Shown here in pieces: positions 31,304-45,136 of a DNA stretch of 64,000 bases. A program made the position numbers and the translations under genes. The notes under the pieces are model-generated. The model ran no database searches, was not told the origin of the DNA, and worked only from the letters and a program-made list of their open reading frames with translations. How positions within the stretch are numbered: position 1 is the stretch's first letter; the number at the start of each line of letters is the position of its first letter. Source of the stretch: Enterobacter dykesii (GTDB lineage Bacteria; Pseudomonadota; Gammaproteobacteria; Enterobacterales; Enterobacteriaceae); NCBI RefSeq assembly GCF_008364625.2, contig NZ_CP126604.1, positions 3,968,001 to 4,032,000 of the forward strand. Reading direction: 5' to 3'.

Positions 31304-32737
31304 ATGCGATTTTCCAGATTTATCATCGGATTGACTACCAGTATAACGTTCACCGCCCAGGCCGCGAATGTTGATGAGTACATTAATCAGCTCCCCGCAG
31401 GTGCGAACCTTGCCCTGATGGTGCAGAAGGTTGGCGCACAGGCTCCCGAGATTGACTATCACAGTCAACAGATGGCGCTGCCTGCCAGTACCCAAAAGGT
31501 GATCACTGCCCTCGCCGCCCTGCTCCAGCTCGGTCCTGACTTCCGTTTTACGACCACACTCGAGACCAAAGGTAACGTCGAGGGTGGCGAACTGAAAGGC
31601 GATCTTATCGCCCGTTTTGGCGGCGATCCGACCTTTAAGCGCCAGGATATCCGCAATATGGTTGCGGTACTGAAAAAATCTGGCGTGCAGAAAATTGATG
31701 GCAATGTGCTGATCGACACGTCCATTTTTGCCAGCCACGATAAAGCCCCAGGCTGGCCGTGGAACGACATGACCCAATGTTTTAGCGCCCCGCCCGCCGC
31801 CGCGATTGTTGACCGTAACTGCTTCTCGGTTTCGCTTTACAGCGCGCCGAAGCCAGATGATTTAGCGTTTATCCGCATAGCGTCCTACTACCCGGTCACC
31901 ATGTTCAGCCAGGTTCGCACGCTGGCGAAAGGCTCCCCGGATGCGCAATATTGTGAGCTTGACGTCGTGCCAGGCGATCTTAACCGCTTCACGCTTACCG
32001 GCTGCCTGACGCAGCGCGCCGATCCGCTGCCGCTGGCCTTTGCGATACAGGATGGTGCAAGCTATGCGGGTGCCATTCTGAAAGATGAGCTGAAACAAGC
32101 GGGCATAACATACACCGGCACGCTGCTTCGCCAGACGCAGGTTAACCAGCCCGGCACGGTCATCGCCAGCAAACAGTCTCCGCCGCTGCACGATTTACTG
32201 CGAATCATGCTGAAAAAGTCGGACAACATGATTGCCGACACCGTGTTCCGCATGATTGGCCACGCGCGTTTCGGCGTGCCGGGAACCTGGCGCGCGGGTT
32301 CAGACGCGGTTCGTCAGATCCTGCGCCAGCAGGCCGGGATCGAGCTGGGTAATACCATCGCCGTCGATGGCTCCGGATTATCGCGTCATAATTTGATCTC
32401 GCCGGCCACGATGATGCAGGTGCTTCAGTACATTGCACAGCATGACACTGAGCTAAACTTTATTTCAATGCTGCCGCTGGCCGGGCATGACGGTTCGCTG
32501 CAGTATCGCGCCGGGCTTCACGCTGCCGGCGTGGATGGCAAAGTATCCGCTAAGACAGGCTCACTGCAGGGGGTTTATAACCTTGCAGGCTTCATCACTA
32601 CCGCCAGCGGACAACGCATGGCATTCGTGCAGTATCTTTCCGGCTATGCCGTCGAACCGATCGACCAGCGCAATCGTCGTATTCCTCTGGTTCGCTTCGA
32701 AAGCAGGCTTTATAAGGACATCTACCAGAATAACTAG
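31304..32737 (+). CDS. dacB: D-alanyl-D-alanine carboxypeptidase/endopeptidase PBP4
   Basis: 477 residues, as in E. coli. A cleavable signal peptide ends near AQA (residue 20). Penicillin-binding motifs: SxxK as STQK with Ser62 and Lys65, SxN as SDN near 306, and KTG in SAKTGS near 417. PBP4 is a periplasmic class C PBP that trims and cleaves peptide crosslinks; loss of it induces AmpC in some species. Unusually compared with E. coli K-12, a two-component pair begins two bases after its stop codon. Confidence 0.97.
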   Translation: MRFSRFIIGLTTSITFTAQAANVDEYINQLPAGANLALMVQKVGAQAPEIDYHSQQMALPASTQKVITALAALLQLGPDFRFTTTLETKGNVEGGELKGDLIARFGGDPTFKRQDIRNMVAVLKKSGVQKIDGNVLIDTSIFASHDKAPGWPWNDMTQCFSAPPAAAIVDRNCFSVSLYSAPKPDDLAFIRIASYYPVTMFSQVRTLAKGSPDAQYCELDVVPGDLNRFTLTGCLTQRADPLPLAFAIQDGASYAGAILKDELKQAGITYTGTLLRQTQVNQPGTVIASKQSPPLHDLLRIMLKKSDNMIADTVFRMIGHARFGVPGTWRAGSDAVRQILRQQAGIELGNTIAVDGSGLSRHNLISPATMMQVLQYIAQHDTELNFISMLPLAGHDGSLQYRAGLHAAGVDGKVSAKTGSLQGVYNLAGFITTASGQRMAFVQYLSGYAVEPIDQRNRRIPLVRFESRLYKDIYQNN

Positions 32738-32739
32738 CG

Positions 32740-33402
32740 ATGAAACTACTCATAGTTGAAGACGATCAGTTATTGCAGGAAGGGCTGGCGCTGGGGCTGG
32801 CCAATGAAGGGTATGCCCTCGACTGTGCCTGCACCGCCGCGGAGGCGGACGCCCTGATCCAGAGCGGCGAATACAGTCTGGTGATCCTCGATTTGGGCTT
32901 GCCTGATAAAGACGGCGCCACGCTGCTCAGCCAGTGGCGACGCCGCGGTATCGCCAACCCGGTGTTGATCCTGACGGCACGTGATGCCATTGAAGACCGT
33001 ATCACCGGCCTCGATGCAGGCGCAGACGATTACCTGGTGAAGCCTTTTGCGCTCGCGGAGCTGCAGGCCCGGGTACGAGCGTTGATTCGCCGCTATCAGG
33101 GCCATAGTGATAACTTACTGACCGACGGCGATATTACGCTGAATCTGCAAACCCAGCAGGTATTGCGCCGGGACCAGGCGGTAGAGGTGACGCCAAAAGA
33201 GTTCGCCTTGCTTACGCGTCTGATCATGCGCAGCGGACAAACGGTGCACAGAGAGACGCTCCAGCAGGATATCTACTCCTGGCAGGACGATCCTGGGTCA
33301 AATACCCTTGAGGTCCATATTCACAACCTGCGTCGCAAGCTCGGCAAGGACAGAATCAAAACCGTCCGTGGCGTTGGCTATCGCCTTGAGAGCCAGAAAT
33401 GA
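32740..33402 (+). CDS. PmrA/BasR-like OmpR-family response regulator
   Basis: 220 residues: a receiver domain (1-115) with phospho-acceptor Asp51 in VILDLGLPD, conserved acidic pair Asp8-Asp9 and Lys in VKPFAL, then a winged-helix DNA-binding domain (about 124-218) ending NTLEVHIHNLRRKLG and RTVRGVGYRL-type residues. Its sequence is closest, of the E. coli regulators I know, to BasR/PmrA, the activator of lipid A modification genes. It begins two bases after dacB and overlaps the sensor gene by four bases (ATGA). Whether it is the sole PmrA or a paralogue cannot be decided from this window. Confidence 0.88.
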   Translation: MKLLIVEDDQLLQEGLALGLANEGYALDCACTAAEADALIQSGEYSLVILDLGLPDKDGATLLSQWRRRGIANPVLILTARDAIEDRITGLDAGADDYLVKPFALAELQARVRALIRRYQGHSDNLLTDGDITLNLQTQQVLRRDQAVEVTPKEFALLTRLIMRSGQTVHRETLQQDIYSWQDDPGSNTLEVHIHNLRRKLGKDRIKTVRGVGYRLESQK

Positions 33403-34442
33403 ACAGCATGCGTCGGCGTTTGATGGTGCTGCTGGCGGTTATTCTCTTATTTTTCCAGCTGATAAGCGTCATCTGGCTGTGGCATGAAAGCCGTGAGCAG
33501 ATTGGTTTTCTGGTGAATGAAACGCTGTCGGCAAAATCCCGCAATAACCATGTCGAGAAAGAGATCCGCGAAGCGATTGCTTCCCTTCTCGTCCCTTCTC
33601 TGGTGATGGTAGGCTTTACGCTGTTTTTCTCTTTCTGGGCAGTCAGCTGGATAACCCGACCGCTGAATAAACTGCGTGACAGCCTTGCTAACCGTTCGGC
33701 GGATAACTTAACACCGCTTCCCATGTATTCCGACATGGAAGAAATAGGCGCGGTGACAACCTCCCTGAACCAGCTGCTCGCACGGCTGGACAATACCATT
33801 CAGCAGGAGCGTCTCTTCACCGCTGACGCCGCACACGAGCTCCGAACGCCCCTTGCCGGTATCCGCCTCCATCTGGAGCTCATGGCGCAGTCAGGCGCAC
33901 CACAGGCCGCGACGTTAATTAGCCGTATCGATCAGCTCATGCATACCGTTGAGCAGCTGCTGATGCTGGCCCGTGCCGGACAGGCAATGGCCAGCGGACG
34001 CTACGAAACCGTGAGCTGGACGGAAAATATCATTGAACCTCTCGGCCTGGGCCATGAAGCCAAAGAACATACGGTGATTTGGCCCGCTAAAAGCGCGCTC
34101 ACGGTTCAGGGAGACGCCGTGCTCCTGCGTCTGATGCTGCGCAACCTGCTGGAGAATGCCGGGCGCTACAGCCCGGCAGGGACAACGATCACAGTGACAT
34201 TAACCGGGGTCGACGGGGGGACGCAGATCAGCGTGATCGATCAGGGGCCCGGTATTGATGACGCGCACCGTCAGTCAATTACCGAGCCATTCCGCCGTCT
34301 TGACCAGCGCTACGGTGGCAGCGGTCTGGGGCTGAGTATCGTGCAGCGCATCGTGCAGCTCCACCACGGCAGGCTGACGCTTGAGAACGGCGCTGAAGGT
34401 GGTTTGATCGCCAGCTGCTGGCTACCCGCAACGCTGGAATAA
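33399..34442 (+). CDS. PmrB/BasS-like sensor histidine kinase
   Basis: 347 residues: transmembrane helices at about 9-28 and 61-84, a short periplasmic loop of about 33 residues, HAMP (about 85-135), dimerisation helix with phospho-acceptor His146 (AAHELRTPL), and an ATPase domain with N box NLLENAGRYSP and G boxes DQGPGI, GGSGLGLS. The loop keeps two ExxE motifs (Glu30-Glu33 in ESRE, Glu55-Glu58 in EIRE), the pattern implicated in Fe(III) sensing by Salmonella PmrB. The segment LISVIWLWHES also mirrors BasS. Its stop lies in the A-run of the obgE terminator. Confidence 0.88.
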   Translation: MNSMRRRLMVLLAVILLFFQLISVIWLWHESREQIGFLVNETLSAKSRNNHVEKEIREAIASLLVPSLVMVGFTLFFSFWAVSWITRPLNKLRDSLANRSADNLTPLPMYSDMEEIGAVTTSLNQLLARLDNTIQQERLFTADAAHELRTPLAGIRLHLELMAQSGAPQAATLISRIDQLMHTVEQLLMLARAGQAMASGRYETVSWTENIIEPLGLGHEAKEHTVIWPAKSALTVQGDAVLLRLMLRNLLENAGRYSPAGTTITVTLTGVDGGTQISVIDQGPGIDDAHRQSITEPFRRLDQRYGGSGLGLSIVQRIVQLHHGRLTLENGAEGGLIASCWLPATLE

Positions 34443-34467
34443 AAAAAGCCCCCATAATGGGGGCTTC
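34441..34467 (-). terminator. Terminator of the yhbE-obgE transcript
   Basis: AAGCCCCCATTATGGGGGC followed by TTTTTTT on the minus strand, ten bases after obgE. The plus-strand side has no T tract, so it would stop the sensor-kinase transcript poorly. Confidence 0.88.
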
Positions 34468-34476
34468 GGGCAGATA

Positions 34477-35667
<1,191 letters not shown>

Positions 35668-36633
35668 TCATTCGCCTGAGCGGGGGACTACTACAACCGC
35701 TTCATTTTTGCGCCAACGTCCCCAAAGACGATGACCAATGGCGGAATACATCGCGCCCGCAACCACGACAAACGCACCGAGATAACCCAACAGGTTGAGC
35801 ATCGGTCTGACGAAGACATCGGGCCAGGCCATTGATAACAAATCTGAAAATAACAGCGTAAACAGCGGAGTAAGCGTAATTAACGCGCTCACCTGTGCTG
35901 CCTGCCAGCGCGCCATCGCTTCGGCCAGCGCGCCATAACCGACCAGCGTGTTCAGCCCACAAAAAATGAGGCACGCCAGTTGCCAGTCGCTAAGCTGGGA
36001 AATCACACCCGGCTTTGCTAATGGCAGCAATGCTATTGTACACAAAGTGTACAGCAAAAAGAGGATCTGCTGTGAGGCAAGACGACGCAATAACACCTTT
36101 TGCGCGACGCCATAGCTCACCCAGACCGTTGCCGCCCCCACACCGAAAATTACACCCCATGTGTAATCCGTCAGGCGGGTAAAAATCTCTATCAGACTGG
36201 TATTGAAGAACATCACCAGACCGCACAGCAGCATGCTCGCCCCGATAATCTGCGTACCGCGCATCTTCTCCTTGAGGATAAAGACGCTGGCGACCATCAT
36301 GCCCACCGGTGAAAGCTGACCTATCACCTGCGACGCCGTGGGGCTGAGATATTGCAGGGAAGAGCTGAACAGGATGAAGTTACCGAACAGACCGCCCGTC
36401 GCGATAGCCAGTAATACCAGCCAGCGCGGTTTGCGGAAGTGCCGCAAGGGTGGAAGCTTACCTTTGATAGCCAGAATGGCCCCGAGGCCGATGCTTGCCA
36501 TCAGAAAGCGATAAAAGACCACCGTAGGCGGCTCCATCACTTCCAGTACCTGCTTCATTGCAATTGGCAGCGCACCCCAGCACATTGCGGTAGTGAGCGC
36601 CAAAAGAATACCAATGCCGGCCTGCTGCTTCAT
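35668..36633 (-). CDS. yhbE: YhbE, EamA/DMT-family inner-membrane transporter
   Basis: 321 residues with about ten hydrophobic helices in two repeated EamA halves (about 8-140 and 155-290), matching E. coli YhbE (321). The family exports small metabolites; no substrate is known for this member. It lies between rpmA and obgE, separated from rpmA by a strong terminator and from obgE by 15 bases. Confidence 0.94.
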   Translation of the reverse strand: MKQQAGIGILLALTTAMCWGALPIAMKQVLEVMEPPTVVFYRFLMASIGLGAILAIKGKLPPLRHFRKPRWLVLLAIATGGLFGNFILFSSSLQYLSPTASQVIGQLSPVGMMVASVFILKEKMRGTQIIGASMLLCGLVMFFNTSLIEIFTRLTDYTWGVIFGVGAATVWVSYGVAQKVLLRRLASQQILFLLYTLCTIALLPLAKPGVISQLSDWQLACLIFCGLNTLVGYGALAEAMARWQAAQVSALITLTPLFTLLFSDLLSMAWPDVFVRPMLNLLGYLGAFVVVAGAMYSAIGHRLWGRWRKNEAVVVVPRSGE

Positions 36634-36676
36634 GCCCGTTTTCCCTACAGAAAAAATTACCGGGTTTCCAATGTAA

Positions 36677-36704
36677 AAAGCCCCGCAACAGGTTGCGGGG
36701 CTTT
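36677..36704 (-). terminator. Terminator of rplU-rpmA
   Basis: AAAGCCCCGCAA-CCTG-TTGCGGGG then CTTT plus TT on the minus strand, a 12-pair stem 26 bases after rpmA and ahead of yhbE. Confidence 0.88.
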
Positions 36705-36729
36705 AATCCGTTACCGGACCGAGAAAACC

Positions 36730-36987
<258 letters not shown>

Positions 36988-37006
36988 TTAAATCTCTCCT
37001 CAGGTC

Positions 37007-37372
<366 letters not shown>

Positions 37373-37575
37373 TCACAATAGGGCGCGAATATTACGCAAA
37401 ACGCGAGCCTTTGACAAGTGCTACCGTCAATACATGAAGAAAAAAAACACAACACGTACGGTAACGTTTATCTGAGCCGTTTTTTCAGTACAATCAGCAC
37501 TACTATTGATAAACCGAAACCCTTCGTTACCCCATTGAAGATGGGATCAACAGGATAAAAAGCCCGGCTTTTGCG

Positions 37576-38547
37576 ATGAATTTAGAAAAAATCAACGAGT
37601 TAACCGCGCAAGATATGGCGGGTGTGAATGCAGCAATCCTGGAGCAACTCAACTCTGACGTTCAGCTGATCAATCAGTTGGGCTATTACATCGTCAGCGG
37701 CGGCGGTAAACGCATTCGTCCGATGATTGCCATTCTGGCTGCCAGAGCCGTTGGCTATCAGGGAAATGCTCACATCACTATCGCAGCGCTCATCGAATTT
37801 ATTCACACGGCGACGCTTCTGCATGACGATGTTGTGGATGAATCGGATATGCGTCGTGGCAAAGCCACGGCAAACGCCGCTTTCGGAAACGCAGCCAGCG
37901 TCCTGGTGGGGGATTTTATCTATACCCGCGCCTTCCAGATGATGACCAGCCTGGGCTCCCTGAAAGTGCTGGAAGTGATGTCCGAAGCCGTCAACGTCAT
38001 TGCTGAAGGCGAAGTGCTGCAGCTGATGAACGTCAACGACCCTGATATCACCGAAGAAAACTACATGCGCGTCATCTACAGCAAAACGGCGCGCCTGTTT
38101 GAAGCGGCTGCCCAGTGTTCCGGCATTCTGGCTGACTGTACCGAAGCACAGGAAAAAGGCCTGCAGGACTATGGCCGCTATCTGGGTACGGCCTTCCAGC
38201 TGATTGATGATTTGCTGGACTACAGTGCGGACGGCGAGACGCTCGGTAAAAACGTGGGCGATGACCTGAACGAAGGTAAACCAACCCTGCCGCTGCTTCA
38301 TGCTATGCGCAACGGAACAGCTGACCAGGCGAAAATGATCCGTGAAGCGATTGAGCAGGGAAATGGCCGCCATCTTCTGGAACCTGTACTGGAAACTATG
38401 GCTATCTGCGGATCGCTGGAATGGACGCGTCAGCGCGCGGAAGAAGAAGCCGACAAAGCCATCGAAGCGCTTCAGGTCATTCCAGACAGTCCGTGGCGCG
38501 AGGCACTGATTGGTCTTGCCCACATCGCCGTTCAGCGCGACCGTTAA
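37576..38547 (+). CDS. ispB: Octaprenyl diphosphate synthase
   Basis: 323 residues, as in E. coli. The two aspartate-rich substrate motifs are LLHDDVVDESD (first, near 81-91) and LIDDLLDY (second, near 208-215). It elongates farnesyl diphosphate to the C40 side chain used for ubiquinone and menaquinone, complementing the ubiTUV genes earlier in the window. A GCGGGGAG hairpin lies downstream without a T tract. Confidence 0.98.
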   Translation: MNLEKINELTAQDMAGVNAAILEQLNSDVQLINQLGYYIVSGGGKRIRPMIAILAARAVGYQGNAHITIAALIEFIHTATLLHDDVVDESDMRRGKATANAAFGNAASVLVGDFIYTRAFQMMTSLGSLKVLEVMSEAVNVIAEGEVLQLMNVNDPDITEENYMRVIYSKTARLFEAAAQCSGILADCTEAQEKGLQDYGRYLGTAFQLIDDLLDYSADGETLGKNVGDDLNEGKPTLPLLHAMRNGTADQAKMIREAIEQGNGRHLLEPVLETMAICGSLEWTRQRAEEEADKAIEALQVIPDSPWREALIGLAHIAVQRDR

Positions 38548-38776
38548 TCACCTTGTTTCTCCCCGCAGCGATAGCGGGGAGATTCCAGTACACTCCTGTA
38601 AATTCCGTGTTCATGTAAATTCATCGGTTTAGAGACCGCATGAATAAAGCCGTGTCTTATTCTGAATATCCCATCAAGTAACGCGAACTTTTTAGAACAA
38701 GAAGTTGAAATGGGTATAGTAACCGCGTCGTTTCAGAAAAAACGGCGTAGGTGAATCCAAACTTAAGGACGGCGTT

Positions 38777-39064
38777 ATGGATACGAAATTTATCGACTGG
38801 CACACGGCTGATATTATTGCCGCACTGCACAAAAGAGGCACTTCACTGGCAGCAGAGTCCCGCCGCCATGGACTAAGTTCTTCAACTCTGGCAAACGCCC
38901 TCACTCGCCCCTGGCCCAAGGGAGAATTAATCATCGCGACGGCGCTGGATACGCATCCGTGGGTGATTTGGCCTTCGCGCTACCACGACCCCATTACCCA
39001 TGAATTTATCGACAGATCGCGCATGATTCGCCAGAGAAAGGCAAAAAGAGAACCACAGGAATAA
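38777..39064 (+). CDS. sfsB: SfsB (Nlp), Ner-like DNA-binding regulator
   Basis: 95 residues matching E. coli SfsB (92). It resembles the Ner/Nlp helix-turn-helix proteins of Mu-like phages; the AAESRRHGLSSSTLANAL segment is the putative helix-turn-helix. E. coli SfsB was named for a multicopy effect on maltose gene expression in cya mutants; its targets are otherwise unclear. It converges with murA. Confidence 0.94.
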   Translation: MDTKFIDWHTADIIAALHKRGTSLAAESRRHGLSSSTLANALTRPWPKGELIIATALDTHPWVIWPSRYHDPITHEFIDRSRMIRQRKAKREPQE

Positions 39065-39124
39065 CGCTTTTTTGACAGGAACAGCAACCCCCCGGTCATT
39101 GCTGGCAGGGGGCTGCCGGAACGA

Positions 39125-40429
<1,305 letters not shown>

Positions 40430-40434
40430 TCAGC

Positions 40435-40689
40435 TCAAAAACCGTTTAGTTTGCGATCGCGTGCCCACTCTTGCGGGGTGAACGCTTTAATCGACAGGGC
40501 GTGGATGCGGTTATCCGCAATATATTCCATCAGAGGCGCGTACACAGCCTGCTGCTTCTTCACGCGGCTCATACCGTCGAACATCTCACCCACAGCAATA
40601 ACCTGGAAGTGACTGCCATCGCCAGTGACGTGGGCTTCCTGAAGGGAGAGTGCATTCATCAGCACTGTCTGGATTTCATGATTTTCCAT
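40435..40689 (-). CDS. ibaG: IbaG (YrbA), BolA-family acid-stress protein
   Basis: 84 residues of the BolA family with the conserved [17 protein letters not shown] helix and strand. BolA proteins pair with monothiol glutaredoxins and iron-sulfur clusters; E. coli IbaG is linked to acid stress. It precedes murA and is separated from mlaB by a terminator. Confidence 0.95.
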   Translation of the reverse strand: MENHEIQTVLMNALSLQEAHVTGDGSHFQVIAVGEMFDGMSRVKKQQAVYAPLMEYIADNRIHALSIKAFTPQEWARDRKLNGF

Positions 40690-40760
40690 GGGCTCTTAAT
40701 CATCTGATAGTGAAAACAAGCTCAACATCTTAGAGCAAAGTGGCGTTGTCTTAAACAAGC

Positions 40761-40793
40761 AAAAAGCCCCGACGATGAAACAGTCAGGGCTTT
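40761..40793 (-). terminator. Terminator of the mla operon
   Basis: AGCCCTGAC-TGTTTCAT-CGTCGGGGCT, with one mismatch, followed by TTTTTG on the minus strand about 23 bases after mlaB. Confidence 0.85.
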
Positions 40794-40815
40794 CGGAAGT
40801 AACGCACTGAAAATA

Positions 40816-41108
40816 TTAACGAGGCAGTACGTCCTGAGGGAGATTGTAGAGCTGCGCAAGGGTCACGACATTATCGCTCGCGCCGTGAAGCTTAACGCTT
40901 GTCCCCTGCTTTTTCCCCACGGCAACCAGATGGGCAAGCAGCGCAACACCCGCCGTATCCACCCGCGTAACGTCGGTTAAGTCGATACGCGTCACGCCCT
41001 GCATCGCTTCGTGGCGTTTGTCCCACAGTGGGTTCAGCAGATCCTGATCCAGTTCACCGGACAGCTTTAATGTCTCGCCTTCACGCGACCAGCTGAGTTG
41101 CTGTGACA

Positions 41109-41109
<1 letters not shown>
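40816..41109 (-). CDS. mlaB: MlaB, STAS-domain subunit of the Mla ABC transporter
   Basis: 97 residues with a STAS domain; the conserved Thr in RVDTAGVALL (about residues 49-58) corresponds to E. coli Thr52. MlaB binds MlaF in the inner-membrane MlaFEDB complex that moves phospholipids between membranes. Its ATG overlaps the mlaC stop by one base. Confidence 0.95.
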
Positions 41110-41762
<653 letters not shown>

Positions 41763-42311
41763 TTAATTCGCAGCACCTGGGGTCGGCGCGGCATTGGTAT
41801 GGTCTTCACTCTGCGCAGGGGCATTGTCAGACTTTTTCTCATCCCCTTTACTGTTGTAAAGGAACTGACCAATCATATCCTCCAGAACCATCGCGGATTT
41901 CGTATCCTGAATGACGCTACCGTCTTTAAGGATAGTCGTTCCCAGCTCGGGGTCTTCAAAGCCAACGTTAAGCGCCAGATATTGTTCGCCCAGCAGACCG
42001 GAAGTACGAATAGAAAGGGAGCTGGTGTCCGGGATATGGTTGTAACGCTCTTCGATATCCATCGCGACGCGTGGCAGGTAGGTTTTCTCATCCAGCGTAA
42101 TGTCAGATACGCGTCCGATCACCACGCCGCCGATGCGGACCGGTGAACGCGCCTTCAGGCCGCCGATGTTATCGAAGGTGGCATAGATGCGATACGTCGG
42201 CTCGGTGCGCACAGACGTAATATCCGCCGCTCTCAGGCAGATAAACAGCGCGGCCAGCAACGCCAGCAGCAGGAATACACCGACCCAAATTTCATTTTTT
42301 CTCGTTTGCAT
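41763..42311 (-). CDS. mlaD: MlaD, MCE-domain substrate-binding subunit
   Basis: 182 residues: one N-terminal membrane helix (about 8-27) and one MCE domain (about 38-117, ARSPVRIGGVVIGRV). MlaD forms the hexameric periplasmic ring of MlaFEDB. The start MQTRKNEIWVG at 42311 matches E. coli; five extra upstream codons were rejected. The C-terminal tail after residue 150 is variable and acidic. Confidence 0.96.
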   Translation of the reverse strand: MQTRKNEIWVGVFLLLALLAALFICLRAADITSVRTEPTYRIYATFDNIGGLKARSPVRIGGVVIGRVSDITLDEKTYLPRVAMDIEERYNHIPDTSSLSIRTSGLLGEQYLALNVGFEDPELGTTILKDGSVIQDTKSAMVLEDMIGQFLYNSKGDEKKSDNAPAQSEDHTNAAPTPGAAN

Positions 42312-42315
42312 GAAC

Positions 42316-43918
<1,603 letters not shown>

Positions 43919-44145
43919 TTATGGTTCCTTTATTACCCTGCTCACGTTAAGGCATGCCGCCTGAATCAGCCCTCAACTCCGCATTTTTACAGAATAATAG
44001 CCGTTGAGGTTAGCGAAAGCTGGCATTTGTTTTACTTTTCCGGCGCATAAAGTCAAAATTAGGAATTCGTTACGCCTCAGACTGTATGCAGTCCAGCCAT
44101 TCCCGTGCGATGGACCGACGAGTATACCTGAAGAAAGGACTTTTG

Positions 44146-45123
44146 ATGCTTTTAGCAACAGCACTGTTAATAATTGGTTTACTTTTGGTGGTCTACAGTG
44201 CTGACCGTTTAGTGTTTGCTGCATCTATCCTGTGTCGCCTGACGGGCGTACCGCCTGTCGTCATCGGGATGACCGTTGTCAGTGTTGGAACGTCACTTCC
44301 TGAAATCATCGTCTCTGTAACAGCATCGCTGCATGGTCAGTTAGACCTGGCAGTAGGCACCGCGATTGGCTCTAACATCGTCAATATACTTTTGATTTTA
44401 GGCCTGGCCGCATTGCTCCATCCATTTCGCGTGCATTCTGATGTTCTGCGCCGTGAATTGCCGCTAATGTTAATCGTAAGCCTGCTGGCAGGCTGCGTAT
44501 TTTATGATGGTGTACTGAGCTACAGCGACGGCATTTTCCTGCTGGCGCTGGCCGTCATCTGGCTGCTGTATAGTGTTAAAATCGCCCGCCTGGCTGAGAA
44601 GCAGGGTCAGGATAGCCTCACGCGGGAGCAGGTCGCCGAACTGCCGCGAGAAGGCACGCTGCCTGTTGCCCTGCTCTGGCTTGGCGTTGCGCTGATCATC
44701 ATGCCGATGGCAACGCGCATGGTTGTGGATAACGCGACGGTGCTGGCGAACTATTTCGCCATCAGTGAACTGACCATTGGCCTGACGGTGATTGCCATCG
44801 GCACCAGCCTGCCGGAGCTGGCCACGGCCATTGCGGGGGCACGGAAAGGTGAGGATGACATTGCCATTGGTAATATCATCGGTTCCAACATATTTAATAT
44901 CGCCATTGTGATGGGCCTGCCGGCCCTGATTACGCCAGGGCCCTTTAATCCCCTGGCGTTCTCACGTGACTACGGCGTGATGTTATTGGTCAGCGTGATA
45001 TTTGCCCTGCTCTGCTGGCGGCGGCAACGACAGATCGGCAAAGGCGCAGGCGCGCTGCTGACGGGTGGATTTATCGTATGGATGGCGATGCTGTACTGGC
45101 TCTCGCCTCTTATCTCTGGGTAA
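44146..45123 (+). CDS. yrbG: YrbG, CaCA-family Na+/Ca2+ exchanger-like protein
   Basis: 325 residues from MLLATALLIIG, as in E. coli. About ten membrane helices contain the two alpha repeats with the signatures SVGTSLPEIIVS and IGTSLPELATAIAG, each paired with a GSN motif (AIGSNIVN, IIGSNIFN). The family exchanges Ca2+ for Na+ or K+; the in vivo role in E. coli is unclear. The in-frame extension to 44086 is not conserved. It starts the long plus-strand LPS/rpoN gene series. Confidence 0.94.
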   Translation: MLLATALLIIGLLLVVYSADRLVFAASILCRLTGVPPVVIGMTVVSVGTSLPEIIVSVTASLHGQLDLAVGTAIGSNIVNILLILGLAALLHPFRVHSDVLRRELPLMLIVSLLAGCVFYDGVLSYSDGIFLLALAVIWLLYSVKIARLAEKQGQDSLTREQVAELPREGTLPVALLWLGVALIIMPMATRMVVDNATVLANYFAISELTIGLTVIAIGTSLPELATAIAGARKGEDDIAIGNIIGSNIFNIAIVMGLPALITPGPFNPLAFSRDYGVMLLVSVIFALLCWRRQRQIGKGAGALLTGGFIVWMAMLYWLSPLISG

Positions 45124-45136
45124 ACGGAAACGCATT

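Noticed and set aside
39070-39120. Possible murA/sfsB terminator (CCCCC ... GGGGG near 39090)
   Set aside because: The loop is long and no T tract follows on either strand; not convincing as an intrinsic terminator.
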